A stretch of DNA of 64,000 nucleotides. It comes from Styela clava (lineage: Eukaryota > Chordata > Ascidiacea > Stolidobranchia > Styelidae). Both the position numbers and the translations under genes were made by a program. Positions 15,779 through 27,500 of this stretch are shown one piece after another. The stretch spans positions 9,477,001-9,541,000 of the forward strand of contig NC_135258.1 in NCBI RefSeq assembly GCF_964204865.1, given 5' to 3'. Below the pieces are notes generated by a model, which saw nothing but the letters and a program-made list of their open reading frames with translations, made no database searches and was not told the DNA's origin. How positions within the stretch are numbered: position 1 is the first letter of the stretch; every line of letters starts with the position of its first letter.

Positions 15779-17693
15779 ATGGCTCAAATTGATGATTCGA
15801 TTGTTTACATGTTTGACTCGAAATTGTTAGAAGGTCTCGATCTTACTCAGTATAATGTTTGTTCCTCTTACTTAAAACCTGGAGATGGGCTGATACTCAG
15901 GCCTATGTCAACCAAGGATTTTCAGAAAGGTAGAATTGTGTATTATTGGTTGCTTCATCAACTTTTGAAGCACACTCCCTTTTGCAGAAGGACTATAAAA
16001 ACTGTAGTTCAGTTGGGATCCCAATCTCACCCATTCAAATTGGAATAGTTTGATATGTTTTTTTTACTCATATTCTTTGTCAGAAGCTGAGATTGCCTCT
16101 ATAGCACTCTATTCCATCTCTGATGTTTTAAACCTCATTTCAATTTTTTTTTATAAAAAAAGGTTTCTGCATTTAGGCTTCAGCAATGAAGATATTTATT
16201 CTTTGTATATTCAGATACAATCCACGCTCTTAAAGGTCACTCAGCAAATAAGAAATCAGTTTATGACTAAAGTTTATGCTATCATCTTTCAATATGTGAT
16301 ATTACCGTAATCAGTTATTTATTCCGAACCACACCCTAGTAAATAATGATATAAAACTATTTCATAATCGAACGCAAAAGGAAATCAAAAATTAAACACT
16401 TTTGAATTTATTTGTAGTATGTTATTCAGTTTTGGCCATCGCTATATTCACACATTATATTTATCTTGTTTGTCAGTCATCAACTAAATTTCACAGTGTG
16501 ATTCTTATTTTGTACTTTATATTATTTTGCAGGTTTCATTGATGTTGTCAATCAATTGACACTCGCAGGAGATGTCACTGAAGAAAAATTTCAAGGTGTC
16601 ATTTTTCACACTGATAATATTTTCATTAACGTTTATGAAGGATTTTGTTGTATCATTTTTTCAACTTTTTTGTGTAAACTGTGGTGTTAATATTTAAAGA
16701 AATGCCTCATTTTTCAATTTCATAATTATGGATTTCTCAAATATCATTTCCCAATTATGATCAATTACAACTTACATCAGTTTCACTCATGGGTAATGAC
16801 CTTTGTAGATAATTTCACCTGGACAAAATTCAACTCTAACCCTAACATCCACAAAAACTTTTTTATATTTATTCGGTGCCCAGCAATCATTGGTCTGACG
16901 CCTTCTTTAAATTTCTTTCATCTTAAAAAAATATTCATCTCCATTTTTATCTCTATTTGAAAACTTCTTTCCATTTTTCAGACAGATTTAATAGTATGAA
17001 GAAAGCTGGTTGTTATTATCCGTTAGTTGTTGAAGATACCGAAGCAGATTCGGGCCGGGGAAGAATTGTAGCAACTGGGACTCTAATTGTGGAAGAGAAA
17101 TTTATTCATACTTGTGCTTTGGTACAGTATTTTTTTTTAATATTAATCATAATTAAAATAACTTTCATTCTAACAGGTCTATAAGTAGGAGATGAAATGA
17201 AAACTGCCATTTAATGCTATTCAGGAATGCCAATGAATTGAATTTTTGATTGCATTCAAAATTTCTTACAATCATGCAAATAAAAAGAAATTAAGTGAAG
17301 ATTATTATTCTCTAGGAATTTTGTTTTTATGTCTGCTCTTCTTATGTTGAACGTTTTATATTTTAGAGAGGAAGAGTGGAGGAAGTTGTAGTTGATAGTA
17401 AATACAGAGGACAAAAGTTGGGAAAAATGTAAGTATGGCTTGTTCCAGAAGAAAGTAATGAGTTTCATATGATAGCTTTGAAGTTACTATTTTTCCAAAA
17501 TGAGTATTAGGGGATATTAACATTAAATCAAATCATTTTTATCAGAATTCTGGCTGTTGTCACTGCACTGAGTAAGAAACTAACTTGCTACAAAACAACA
17601 CTGGAATGCAAAGTGGAAAACATCGGGTTTTATCAAATATTTGGCTACGTTCCTGACGAAGAAAAGTTCATGCAGTGTAGATTCAGACAATGA
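15779..17693 (+). CDS. GNPNAT1: Glucosamine-6-phosphate N-acetyltransferase
   Basis: Five exons: 15779-15929, 16533-16595, 16982-17121, 17367-17428 and 17546-17693. All introns are GT-AG and the joined length is exactly 188 codons including the stop. The product is a single GNAT domain that acetylates glucosamine-6-phosphate with acetyl-CoA, a step toward UDP-GlcNAc. Family landmarks in order: [11 protein letters not shown] at the N-terminus, [11 protein letters not shown], the [14 protein letters not shown] segment, [18 protein letters not shown], the acetyl-CoA pyrophosphate loop YRGQKLGK, and the C-terminal [22 protein letters not shown] and CRF. The 187 residues match the 184 of the human protein. 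The start is the ATG before [13 protein letters not shown], which aligns with the short human N-terminus. A plus-strand frame at 16050-16310 is intron 1, not coding. Confidence 0.96.
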
Positions 17694-18708
17694 ATGCTGT
17701 AAAATGATATGTTCACCTCAGATTAGCAAATCTATTGTAGGCAATTATAATCCTATATTTCCTAAATGTTATTAATTTCTACCTATTTATTGACAGTGCA
17801 ATTTAATGTAGTAGAAAGCGATCGTTTACCAGCGAAATTATATATAGATTGTAGCTTGCTGGCGCTCTTTGGCACAAAAATGTTTCTCAGCCTTTTTCAC
17901 TCAGAAAATGAAATTTGAATATTTCAGTAATTCTGTTTCAAGAGCTATTAATAGTTAAATTGAAATTGTTTAATTTTCTATTGTTGTCGAAGTAGTGCTT
18001 GATGTCTTGTGAGATAAATGTGAACCAAATAGGTCTCTTTTGAACAATGCAATCTGTTACCTAACAACGAAGCCAAAATGGAACAAAAACTAGTATACTG
18101 TGACCCGTATATAAACGTCGCTTACGTCAGTATGGTCATTATGTTTGTAAAGTTTGTTTGTAACCTTCAACTCAGATAAGATTCAGATTTTTGAATTCCC
18201 TAACGATTTTTTGTTCCATATTTTGATTTCTTCATTTTTTTGTGATTAATTTGACTTCTAATGATATCATGACCAACTTTGGAGTTCAATCACATTCTTT
18301 GCCATATTGCTGCTTGTGTTTTTGCACGTGTTTGTTCTTTTTGAAAGTAGAAAATTCATGTACACAATTTAGTATATGCATAATAATTAGTATTCGCAAT
18401 ATCATTGTGTCGTTTCTTTTATAAAAGGAGTTTGTTAGACAGATATTTTTTGATTTATTGTTGTTGCTTAACAGTGGTGTGGAGATATTTGATTTGGGAG
18501 TGGTTTTGATATTTCCGAGGCGTGAGCAAGGGGGGTATTGTTTATATAAGACTCCTGAGCTACTGCGCCGTTACTATATATTTTTGAATATTAGTCAAGT
18601 GGAAGGTAGGTAATATATTTCGTCCATTTTGAAAATACACTTTAGAATCTGCTGTGTGATATAAACATGGCTACATGGCAGTGAGTTTCGGAAAACGTCA
18701 GTACAGAG
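17694..18708. other. 3' flank of GNPNAT1, no further gene seen
   Basis: The GNPNAT1 3' UTR followed by intergenic sequence. No clear AATAAA close to the stop and no additional exon. Confidence 0.45.
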
Positions 18709-19011
18709 CAGAGGTGGGCAAGGTTATTGGATCATGGGCCAAAAGTTTTGCCCATCTGGAATGGCTCATGTAATTATGTTCCATGTAAAATTACATTTTA
18801 TGAACAATATTTACAGTGTTGCAAAACAGAAGTGGAAAACAATAAGCCTCGTGCCAAAACTAAATTTAATCACAATCTCAACAAATTCGCAAGGTATTTT
18901 TTAGCTAAAACATTAAAACTTGGTTTTAGTTTGGTTGTGGCAGCGTCAGGCGGGTAAGATTAAATTTATCAACGGGCCGGATTGGCCCGCGGGTCCTAGT
19001 TTGGTCATGTC
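18709..19011. mobile_element. Small hAT-like MITE, copy A
   Basis: About 300 bp, starting CAGAGGTGGGCAAGGTTA and ending TTTGGTCATGTC, with GGCCCGCGGGTCCTA just inside the right end. It aligns along its length with 51515-51821: shared internal segments include GGGCCAAAA, TTTTATGAACAATATTTACAG and GGTTTTAGTTTGGTTGTGGC. Terminal repeats of the CAGxGGxGGGCAA type and the small size without a reading frame indicate a non-autonomous hAT element. A target duplication is not clear for this copy. Confidence 0.7.
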
Positions 19012-20010
19012 AGCGACAGCTTTAGAGCAATAAGAATAAACGGAATGAAAGTATGATAAAACGGGATTTTGTTGTCTTTCAAAACGATAATATTGTGACG
19101 GGCCTTTTATCAAACTTGGTAGCGAAAGACCCAGGATGTCAGAGTACTTGCATTTATTCGTGTCGTTCAACTACAATAAATTATTTTCATCACAATCTTA
19201 CTTGTTTACAATCATAAAATACTTAAAACTTTTCGTACTCATGACGTACCTTTTTAAAACTCATGAGGTATTCTAGTTTGTTTGAACTATTTATGCGCAT
19301 GTCGAAAACGAATTTAACGAATGGTAACAGATGATGAAATTCTCTGGTGCACGTTATTCTTTTTGTCTTTGCACACCTGATACCACCGCGCCCCAGATGA
19401 CATAAGTGCGGTATATTTCACCACGGGTTTAATTATTAATTTTGAAACGATTGTCTCGATTTAGGTTTTCTCCCTAAATTTAAACTAATTTTTCGATATT
19501 GAGGTTATATATTAAAAAACCTTGCTGTCTGATCACAATTTGAGGGAAGAGAAGCTGCTGGTTTGAAATCGAAGACTAAAAGAAGGTGAGTCATGGCTAA
19601 GTTACGACCAGATTCAGAGAAATAAATCGCCCAATGGGCAGACGTGCGCATTCCTATTCGTTGGTTATCCGATTTCGGCAATTTAACATCCGAATCTATT
19701 GTTACAAGAATGCCGGTGGCTGTTTTGATGGCCTGCGAATACATCCGAATACTTATTTGTATTTCATAATCCCTGTTTATTTCTATGAGCACATCGTATT
19801 GTCAAAAAGCAATTTTGATTGTGGACAGTTTTGGAATTTATTCTAATCCCCAACGCTTGATAGTATCGCTTCACTTTCATTGATGTTAGAAATAGCATCA
19901 TATTTTTCTTGCTAACTGTAAATGAGTTGGAGTCATTCGCGTTTTAAATGAAATATTTGAAAACAGATATATATATATATATATATCTATATTTTTTTTT
20001 TTTGTAGATA
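19012..20010. other. Intergenic / 5' region of the YQG small-protein gene
   Basis: No coding exon found. A dinucleotide (AT)n tract at about 19967-19988 and a T-run lead straight into TTTGTAG just before the next gene's ATG. That suggests a splice acceptor for a 5' UTR intron whose first exon lies somewhere in this interval. Confidence 0.45.
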
Positions 20011-20892
20011 ATGGATCAACAACAAAAAGCCAACAACGATAATCGTTCAAACCAGGATAATCAGAACAACTTTCGGTAATACAATTATTTGAAAACATTT
20101 ACAATGGCCGTCCGTGACATGGGCTTCAGAGACCAATTACCGACCAACATGCGTCCGGTGCTTCTGCTGTACTTACTGCTCTTATGTTGTTCCTTTCAGA
20201 TACCAAGGCCATCAGTCAGGATATACCGGAACTGGAACAAAATCGGACTTGAGTAACCACGCGAACCATAAGAATCCGAATAACCCGAGGTAACCTATAT
20301 TTATTCATGCAATCATGTGTCAGCGTCCGAATTTTATTCGAATGAGTTGTTATTATTGTATTGTGAATTCGTGATTGTGACATTAACTGGTAGCCTTAAC
20401 AACATCTTAATCTGTGATTGACTGTAGTTTAACTTTGGCCGGTATTTATTTCGATTGACTGAATACAGAGTTTTGTGAATTTGATTTATCAGACAAAATG
20501 TCCGATACCCATGCCATCGAAAATTGTCTGATTGAGGTCTATAAATTGTCGGACAGCAGGTTATTGGATACTGAGTAATAAAGACAGCCATTTGCAACAT
20601 TTGTTCAAGATTATCAGAGTGAATACTTCATTTTCCATTTCAGCTGTCCCAGTGTAAAAATGCCCGAAATTCTAATTTTAGTGTTACAGTTAGGTCATTA
20701 CTAATGCTAGGTTAACAGAGAAGTTGATTCTCGGGGAAAATCCATGGTCAGCCGCGAACCCGGCTATTCACACTAGACGTATATACAGGCTATTTCTGCT
20801 CAGACTACGAATTATTGGCCACCATTGCTACTCTTTTTTACTCAGCATATTGTCAATGTTTATTTTTTTACAGATACCAGGGGAAGAAATGA
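20011..20892 (+). CDS. Small Asn/Gln-rich protein with repeated RYQG motif (57 aa, unknown function)
   Basis: Three exons, 20011-20075, 20200-20289 and 20874-20892, with GT-AG introns both in phase 2. The reading frame closes exactly to 57 residues. It begins MDQQQKANNDNRSNQDN; both splice junctions create an arginine followed by YQG, giving RYQGHQSGYTGTG in the middle and PRYQGKK at the end. NHANHKNPNNP lies between. The composition is dominated by N, Q, G and K, with no signal peptide, membrane segment or cysteine, so it is probably a soluble, disordered cytosolic or nuclear protein. I do not recognise the family. In favour of a real gene are two canonical introns with matching phases, a strong acceptor before the ATG and an AATAAA 18 bp after the stop. 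It is too short to appear as a single open frame. Confidence 0.72.
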
Positions 20893-20909
20893 ACCCGTGA
20901 CAAAAGATG

Positions 20910-20915
20910 AATAAA
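20910..20915 (+). terminator. Polyadenylation signal for the RYQG small-protein gene
   Basis: AATAAA 18 bp after the TGA stop codon of the three-exon small gene. Confidence 0.6.
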
Positions 20916-21495
20916 TGGAAATTAAAGAAATATTAATTTTATTTTTATAATAATCATCAGCTTTTAAAACGATCAATTTTTGAGAATACAATTACGTGAA
21001 ATAGTATATTTGCGTTTACTTCTTTATGGGCATAGAAAGTCAGATTTCACTGTTATATCATTTAGTCAATCTATAGAATAAAAAGTAGCACATATGTATA
21101 TTTAAACATCTGATATTTTATCGTCATGTATCGTTTCTATTTAAAAAAGTATAAATTATTTGACTCAGACGATTTCAATGCAACAAATCCAAACCAATGG
21201 ATGCCTAGAAAACAAATTCCATATTCATATCAAGGGTTGCGTTATACAATGGATTCCTACTCAACTAACTAGGAATGGAAAGTTCCATTATTTGATCGAC
21301 CAATCCTAAAACCCGACCTGACGATGGAGTTGGTACAGAAATCCGTGGCCGCCGCCGCATACGTATTTATATGCGTTCGTTTCTCCACGGATAAATATGA
21401 GAAAATTGCTTTTTTTACGAAGTAAAAATATTTACAATCCCCAATGTCCTGGACTAATTTTTAGCGTTTATTTACGTTATTTTCAGTATTAAAGA
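20916..21495. other. Convergent intergenic gap
   Basis: About 0.6 kb of AT-rich sequence between the 3' ends of the plus-strand small gene and the minus-strand WD40 gene. No feature seen. Confidence 0.5.
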
Positions 21496-21501
21496 TTTAT
21501 T
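21496..21501 (-). terminator. Polyadenylation signal for the WD40 gene
   Basis: AATAAA on the minus strand (TTTATT on plus), about 50 bp past the stop codon at 21551. Confidence 0.6.
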
Positions 21502-21550
21502 AAAAAAATGTTATCATTGAACATAGAATGAACACAATAGTTGGAAAAAA

Positions 21551-24500
21551 TTAGTATTCAGCTAAATCATGCGGTGTTATGCTCACAGCGTTTGAATTGC
21601 AGGAAGGAATTCGAACCGTTATTGATCTTCTGCCGGATGCCACTGATTCCGTTTGAATCCGAGGTAGTTTCAGAAGTTTCTTCTGAGACAATTCACGAGC
21701 AGATTTCATCAATTTTTTCAGTGATTTACTCTTTATTTGATACAAAGAAACTGGATTTTGTCTTCGCACTTCTATAGCATTAAAATGCCTCGCATTCATA
21801 ATATCATCCCAATACATAGATCTGTAATTTGCTACAGGAGTAGGCATTGGGCCTCCAAAGTCTTGATCTCTAAATAAGACTGACATATTCTCTCGTTTAC
21901 GAAGTTCACAAAAATAAGGTTCATTGCATGTCCGTGATGTGTAATTTCGACATGTTGTATACAGCTCCTTCTTGAAACTTTGCTTGTTTGACGAGATTTT
22001 GTAGCTATCCACCATTCCACCATGTTGTACACGTCTGGCTGGCTGGTTTACCCATCTGAAAGCAAGTGCTCCGTACCTATACATATAAATACAAATTTCA
22101 TTTCAAACTAAGCATATGATTAGCGTTTTCAGTACTCAAACAAAATAATTAAGTTTCGAATATGCAAGCTTGGTGTGAAGTACGTTCGCTGCGCAATGGC
22201 TCAAAATCCGTAGATAGCACTGAACATTATCAGAGTCGATGCAAAGTAATAGGAAATATGCAAACAGGAAATCGTACTGCAGGTTTTCAAATATAAAATT
22301 TTCTACTGCATTGATGGCAAAGGATTGATTTATCGACATCTTCCGAGAGAAATACAGAAAGAACAAAATAAAATCACTAAGAAAAAAAAAATGATAAGTG
22401 GGCATATATATCACCTGCTTTCTGCTGTGTATTTTGAACATGTTTGTGCTCCATGTCTACCAGGAAGAGGACAAATTATCGTCTGCTTTTCATTTGTCTT
22501 TGTCGCTTCGTTATCGTTGGATTTGACTATGTAATCAGTAGCTAGTCTTTCACCTGGTGATGTAGCGTATACATTCTTGGGCAACGTGCCACCGCCAACG
22601 ATTTCTTTTGGAATCGGAGGAAGCGTCAGACGTTTCTTAATGTTGTCCTGATTTCCAGAATTTGTTTTACGAGAACCTGACAAAAATTGCGAAATGTCCA
22701 AAATACACGACATACAATTCTTTGTCATCGCTTTTCTCTTTAACTACTGGAACAATTGCTTTGAAATTTTCAGTGATTAAAAAGACTGTTGTTGTCGCTA
22801 GAAGGCTATTACTCTTATTTATTCTTAAAGTTCTATGAATCCTATGAGATCTGATATTTTATCCGAAATTTCGCTGAAATGTTTTTTATCCTTGGGAACA
22901 CGGTTTTTAATCCGCCAAGCGGCTGTTTTACGTTTTGATTTTGCAAAATCTTGCGACGCGAATGTCAGAAATTTTTCGATATCGATGACGCATACTGGCC
23001 ACACAACACTGTTAATGATTTAATACTATAGTTGTCAGTCGAATAATTTAGCATTTCAGGTTGGCACAAGACGCGTAAATCATCAATGCCAAAGGATCTG
23101 GTAGCCAGGGCATTTCGGGGTACTAGCAAGATGGCCCACAGTGTCAGCTTTTTCCAGGATATAGTTTTTGGGGAAATCATGGGTAAAATACTTCGTTTCC
23201 CTCAAAACCCCTTTCAATCTTATCCCTTTCTTCTACAAATACTAGTATTAGAAGAAGGCCTACCGGATATTGTAACGGCAGCGTATATGCTGTGGAAATT
23301 ACCTACATTTTACTTGCTTCAATCTCTTGAGGCTGGATCTCCAATCACTGCTGACAACATCCGTCGACCGTTGGTCAGTATATGTATATCCAGAATCTTG
23401 ATAAACCAAACTGCTTTTTTTATATTTGTGTATTTTTGTTGAAACAGCATTCGTTGAGCACCTGAATTTGGATAAAAAAATGATAACCAATTATCAAAAA
23501 TTATAACCAATCTATGTAAAATACAACAATGGAGTAAAGAGAATAAAACAAAGTGTTGTATATTTTGAAAAGTATTCCTTTTTGTTCCATTTTGCATTTA
23601 TTTGGGGGTTGCTAACTTACTTTTCCTCGTCTTGATCGGTTGATTGCAAAACGTTTGTTGATACCGATCCACCAAGAGCGCTGTCAAGTGGACGATTTGA
23701 AAATATAGCTGCAAAGGAATGACTGGTTTAACGAAAGTTTATTGCTTGAAGATTATTACAAGAAATCATAATAAAGCTGTACATTATATTCGAAATATTG
23801 GAACATTTTTGTTTTCCTCACATGTATGTTTGTTCAATTCAATAGGTCGGTAGTAGAAGAATCATAAAAATCAGAGATGCTGACTTCGGTATTTAGACAA
23901 ATTGCCTCCTCCGCTACTACACCATAAGACTGGACTGCTGACTATTCATTTTATGACATCGGGCTTTATTTTGTGCGTAACACACGAATTGTATCATAGT
24001 TAATTCGTACTAAACTTACTAAGATCCTAAGTACCTGATGCTGGTTGACGAATGTCATTTACATCAGGAAGAGACGCCATAGTGGATAAATGATGTTTAT
24101 CGGGAAGCATTGGCAATCGAAATCCAGCCGTATTTCCACTATCGGAAACATCTTCTGCAAAATGTGAGGATGCAGAAATCGGCGGAGTTGGAGTCAGAGT
24201 TGTATCCGATAAATAACATTTGGATTCGTTAGATGAATTTTCAGCAACTCCAGTATCTGGCATGTTCTGTAATGTACTCTCTTTTTCTGAAGATACCTGG
24301 CTGATTGAAATGTGCTGTGGCTTTGCTAGACTTTCTGAAGCTAAAATAGAATTATTTTTTGAAATTGTTTCCGTCGAGTATTGTTCAGAACGACCAGGTT
24401 TATATTCAACATTAACAACAGGAGATTGATTGTCTTTAGTCTCTGGCATGTCCACCGATAATTGTGCGTTCGACATTGCATTGGTATACCTTGCGTGTTC

Positions 24501-27500
24501 TTCGGCCATATTTTGTCTGCTATTCACTGTTGTGACGTTATATTGCGACCGTGACAAATTTGCTTCTTGTGATGAAGGTTGACTCATTACACTTATTGTA
24601 GTGTCATCAAATGATTCTTGGCTAAACTTAGTCGAACGCTTTTTTGACAAATGTTCTTCGGCACTATCAGATGCTGTGCTGTAAGGTATGTCCACAGATC
24701 CAAATATTGAGGTTTTTTTCACATGTATTGGTTCGCATATCAGTTCGATCTCCGACTTAGGACCTTCTTTTACATGAATTGTTGCTCTCCGAGAAACCTC
24801 ATTGTCCGGTATAGGAATCCTTTTTGTTTGCGACAAACGTGTTGATATCTTGTCACAAGACACTTTCTCTGTTTGATCCAAACTCCGGCTATTGGTTGAC
24901 CCAATAGTTGAGGATTGATTCGAAGGTTCATGATGTGAAATACGTCGAGTTTCATTTTGTGAAGAACGCCGCCGTTGCATTCGAACTGCCGTTTGTACCG
25001 TTTTCATTGTTCGCATCATTTTGATTGTACGTTTTGTTTCCTCTGGAATTGCTTTTTTCCAATTAATTTTTGGATAGTTCGTGAATGGTTTGCCACCTTC
25101 ATACGGCCTACAAAAACAGATGGCAATTATTGAAGGAAAAAGTATATATTAAAAAGGGCGGCCTGAAAGTACGATGCTATTTAATTTTAATCACATGAGA
25201 AATTTTTAATTATCGTTGACTGTTGACCTTAATAGCCAAAGATTTCACTCCGATGTTATTCAGAAATTAATTATTATTACAGTTTACAGTTTTTGTTTTT
25301 ATGTGAAGATTTGATGACAGGGTTGTAAACATCATTTTTGATTTGATCGAGTTGTGAGAGTATTACGATAGCTTGCCGACAACAAATTCCAGTAAATGAG
25401 TTTGTGCGGAGAATAATCGACAAAATTAATGACCGTCATCTATTCTAATAAAAAAATCATATACAAAACTAAAAAATTTCCGATTTTTCAAGTAGGTTTA
25501 TTGGGTTAATTAATTCAAATGAATAGGACTACTAACCTCTCTATAACCTCTTCTTTTTCCACCGTGAACTTTTTTCTTTCTCTTGCCTCTTTCGGTTGAA
25601 ATCTCATATTTCTTTTTCTTTCCGCAGAGTTTGAATCTCGTCTAAATCTGGTCGTTTTACCAGCTGACCCTTCAGAGCTCACACTTTCCCCATCTCCAGC
25701 AGCAACAAAGTGTTCATCGTCTCCGGTTGTTGAATCTTTATTCTTACTGCTGGTTTTAAACGTGCTTGTGCTTGATGTTTTTTCGCTATTTTTGTCTTTA
25801 GGCAAGCTGGATTTTCTGCTCGAGACTTTGTTGCTTGATATACTGCTCGAGTATTGAGTTTGAGATCGGGATTCTTCATCATCTACACTTTGCCTTCTCT
25901 GAGATATAACAAGATTTAATCGTTCTGCCATCCTTGGAGCGTTCGCAAGAGTGAAAAGACCCTGAATAAAGCATAACCAATAATAAACATAAAGAGCTTG
26001 TTCCCATTTGCCTTTTTTTTAGCCTCCAAAGAATTATGATCATTTATTTTGTTTAGGTAAAGTGATGAAATACTCCAAATAAAATGATCACTCACTGTTT
26101 TTACTCTTTGTAGAAGTGAATGCAAACTCTCTTTTTCATTTTTCGAATGAGCTTCAGGTGGCATTACCACGTCATCTCCGACTATACTTCGAAGTTTTGA
26201 TGCCAGTTTATCCCAGGAATCGATGTTTAGTTTTTCAGTAAGGATTCTGTGAATAGGAAGTGATTGATATACCCAATAGTTGACTCTAGTTGACAAATAA
26301 CCATTAGACAATATTGAAATAACAATAATTTTGTAAATGGAACAACAGTAACAACCACTATGGTTCTGTTTTTTTGTCTGACAACAATGACCGTGATATG
26401 GTTTTATTGGTTTGCTCTCGTTATAGCATATAAGCCTTTATTTTAATTATTTCTCTCTGTCTCCCAAATTCTCTTAAAATTTTTTTTGCGTCTGAAGATT
26501 GTAAACTCCTTGACAGCATCTTTCTAGTTTTTGCTTCTTTCCAATTTCTTGCCTAAAACCCATCTATTTGTATCGGTATTTCTCGATTTCTCAATCTACC
26601 ATTTATCGAATAGGGTCCTCACACACCTCAACACGTAAAAAACATCAAGTTTTTGTGCTATGCTGTTTCGAATATCAATATTTTCCAACCTACAGTCGTA
26701 TATATTTATTGTACTGTTTATAAAATGAGTCTAATGTAACTGGCTTTTGTAATTCACGAGTTGTGAATGATGGATCTTTTGATATGATACTGTTTCATTC
26801 AAGTCCTCACAATGTAAACATAGTTGTTCCATAGTTGTGATATTATACTACTAAATACGAAGGTAAGTTTCTATTAATATAAATCGGTATTTATGTTTGA
26901 GGGTTAAATCAAATATACGCCTAGCCCGAAGAATCGGAAATATGTTTGCTTTCGATTAATAAATCATTATTGTAACGTTCTTAGATAATCCATGTCAGTA
27001 CAAAGCGGCAAATGTTTGCGCGAAGGGGCAACCACATTTTTCCATCTAATACTTGAGTGTAAAGTAGGGTGAAAGGATTTTTTTGACACGAAGTGGACCT
27101 ATACATCGTTTCGGTATTATGTTGTTGTTGTTAGAATTCTTTTTTCTGGCTGTTATGCTTTTCTATTCAATTACTGGACCGATTGTTTTAAATTTTTCAG
27201 TGGTTAAAGATTGTTGTCGCTAGAAGGCTATTGCTTTTATTTATTTCAAAAATTTCTGTGAACTCTAGGTCTAAGAGATTCATTTTTTGTGTGTGTGATG
27301 ACCTCATCAAAATTGATTTTTATGAACAAACCATGACCGATGTATCACGTAAGTTTGAAATTTTGGTGTTATTTGTGATATATTTGCTTAAAATATACGT
27401 TTATGAGCATCTGAGCCTCTAAAAGCGACTTGGTTTGTAGTTTATGTTACCAATAATAATGCGAAGTCTTACTTCATCGCCTTTTTCTTTATGTCTTCAT

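Noticed and set aside
13756-17693. RFK and GNPNAT1 as an operon
   Set aside because: 1.5 kb apart with a polyadenylation signal between them; they act in unrelated pathways.
23086-23442. 118-codon plus-strand frame opposite the WD40 gene
   Set aside because: No recognisable domain, and it overlaps exon 22 of the minus-strand gene, whose frame and splice acceptor fit better.
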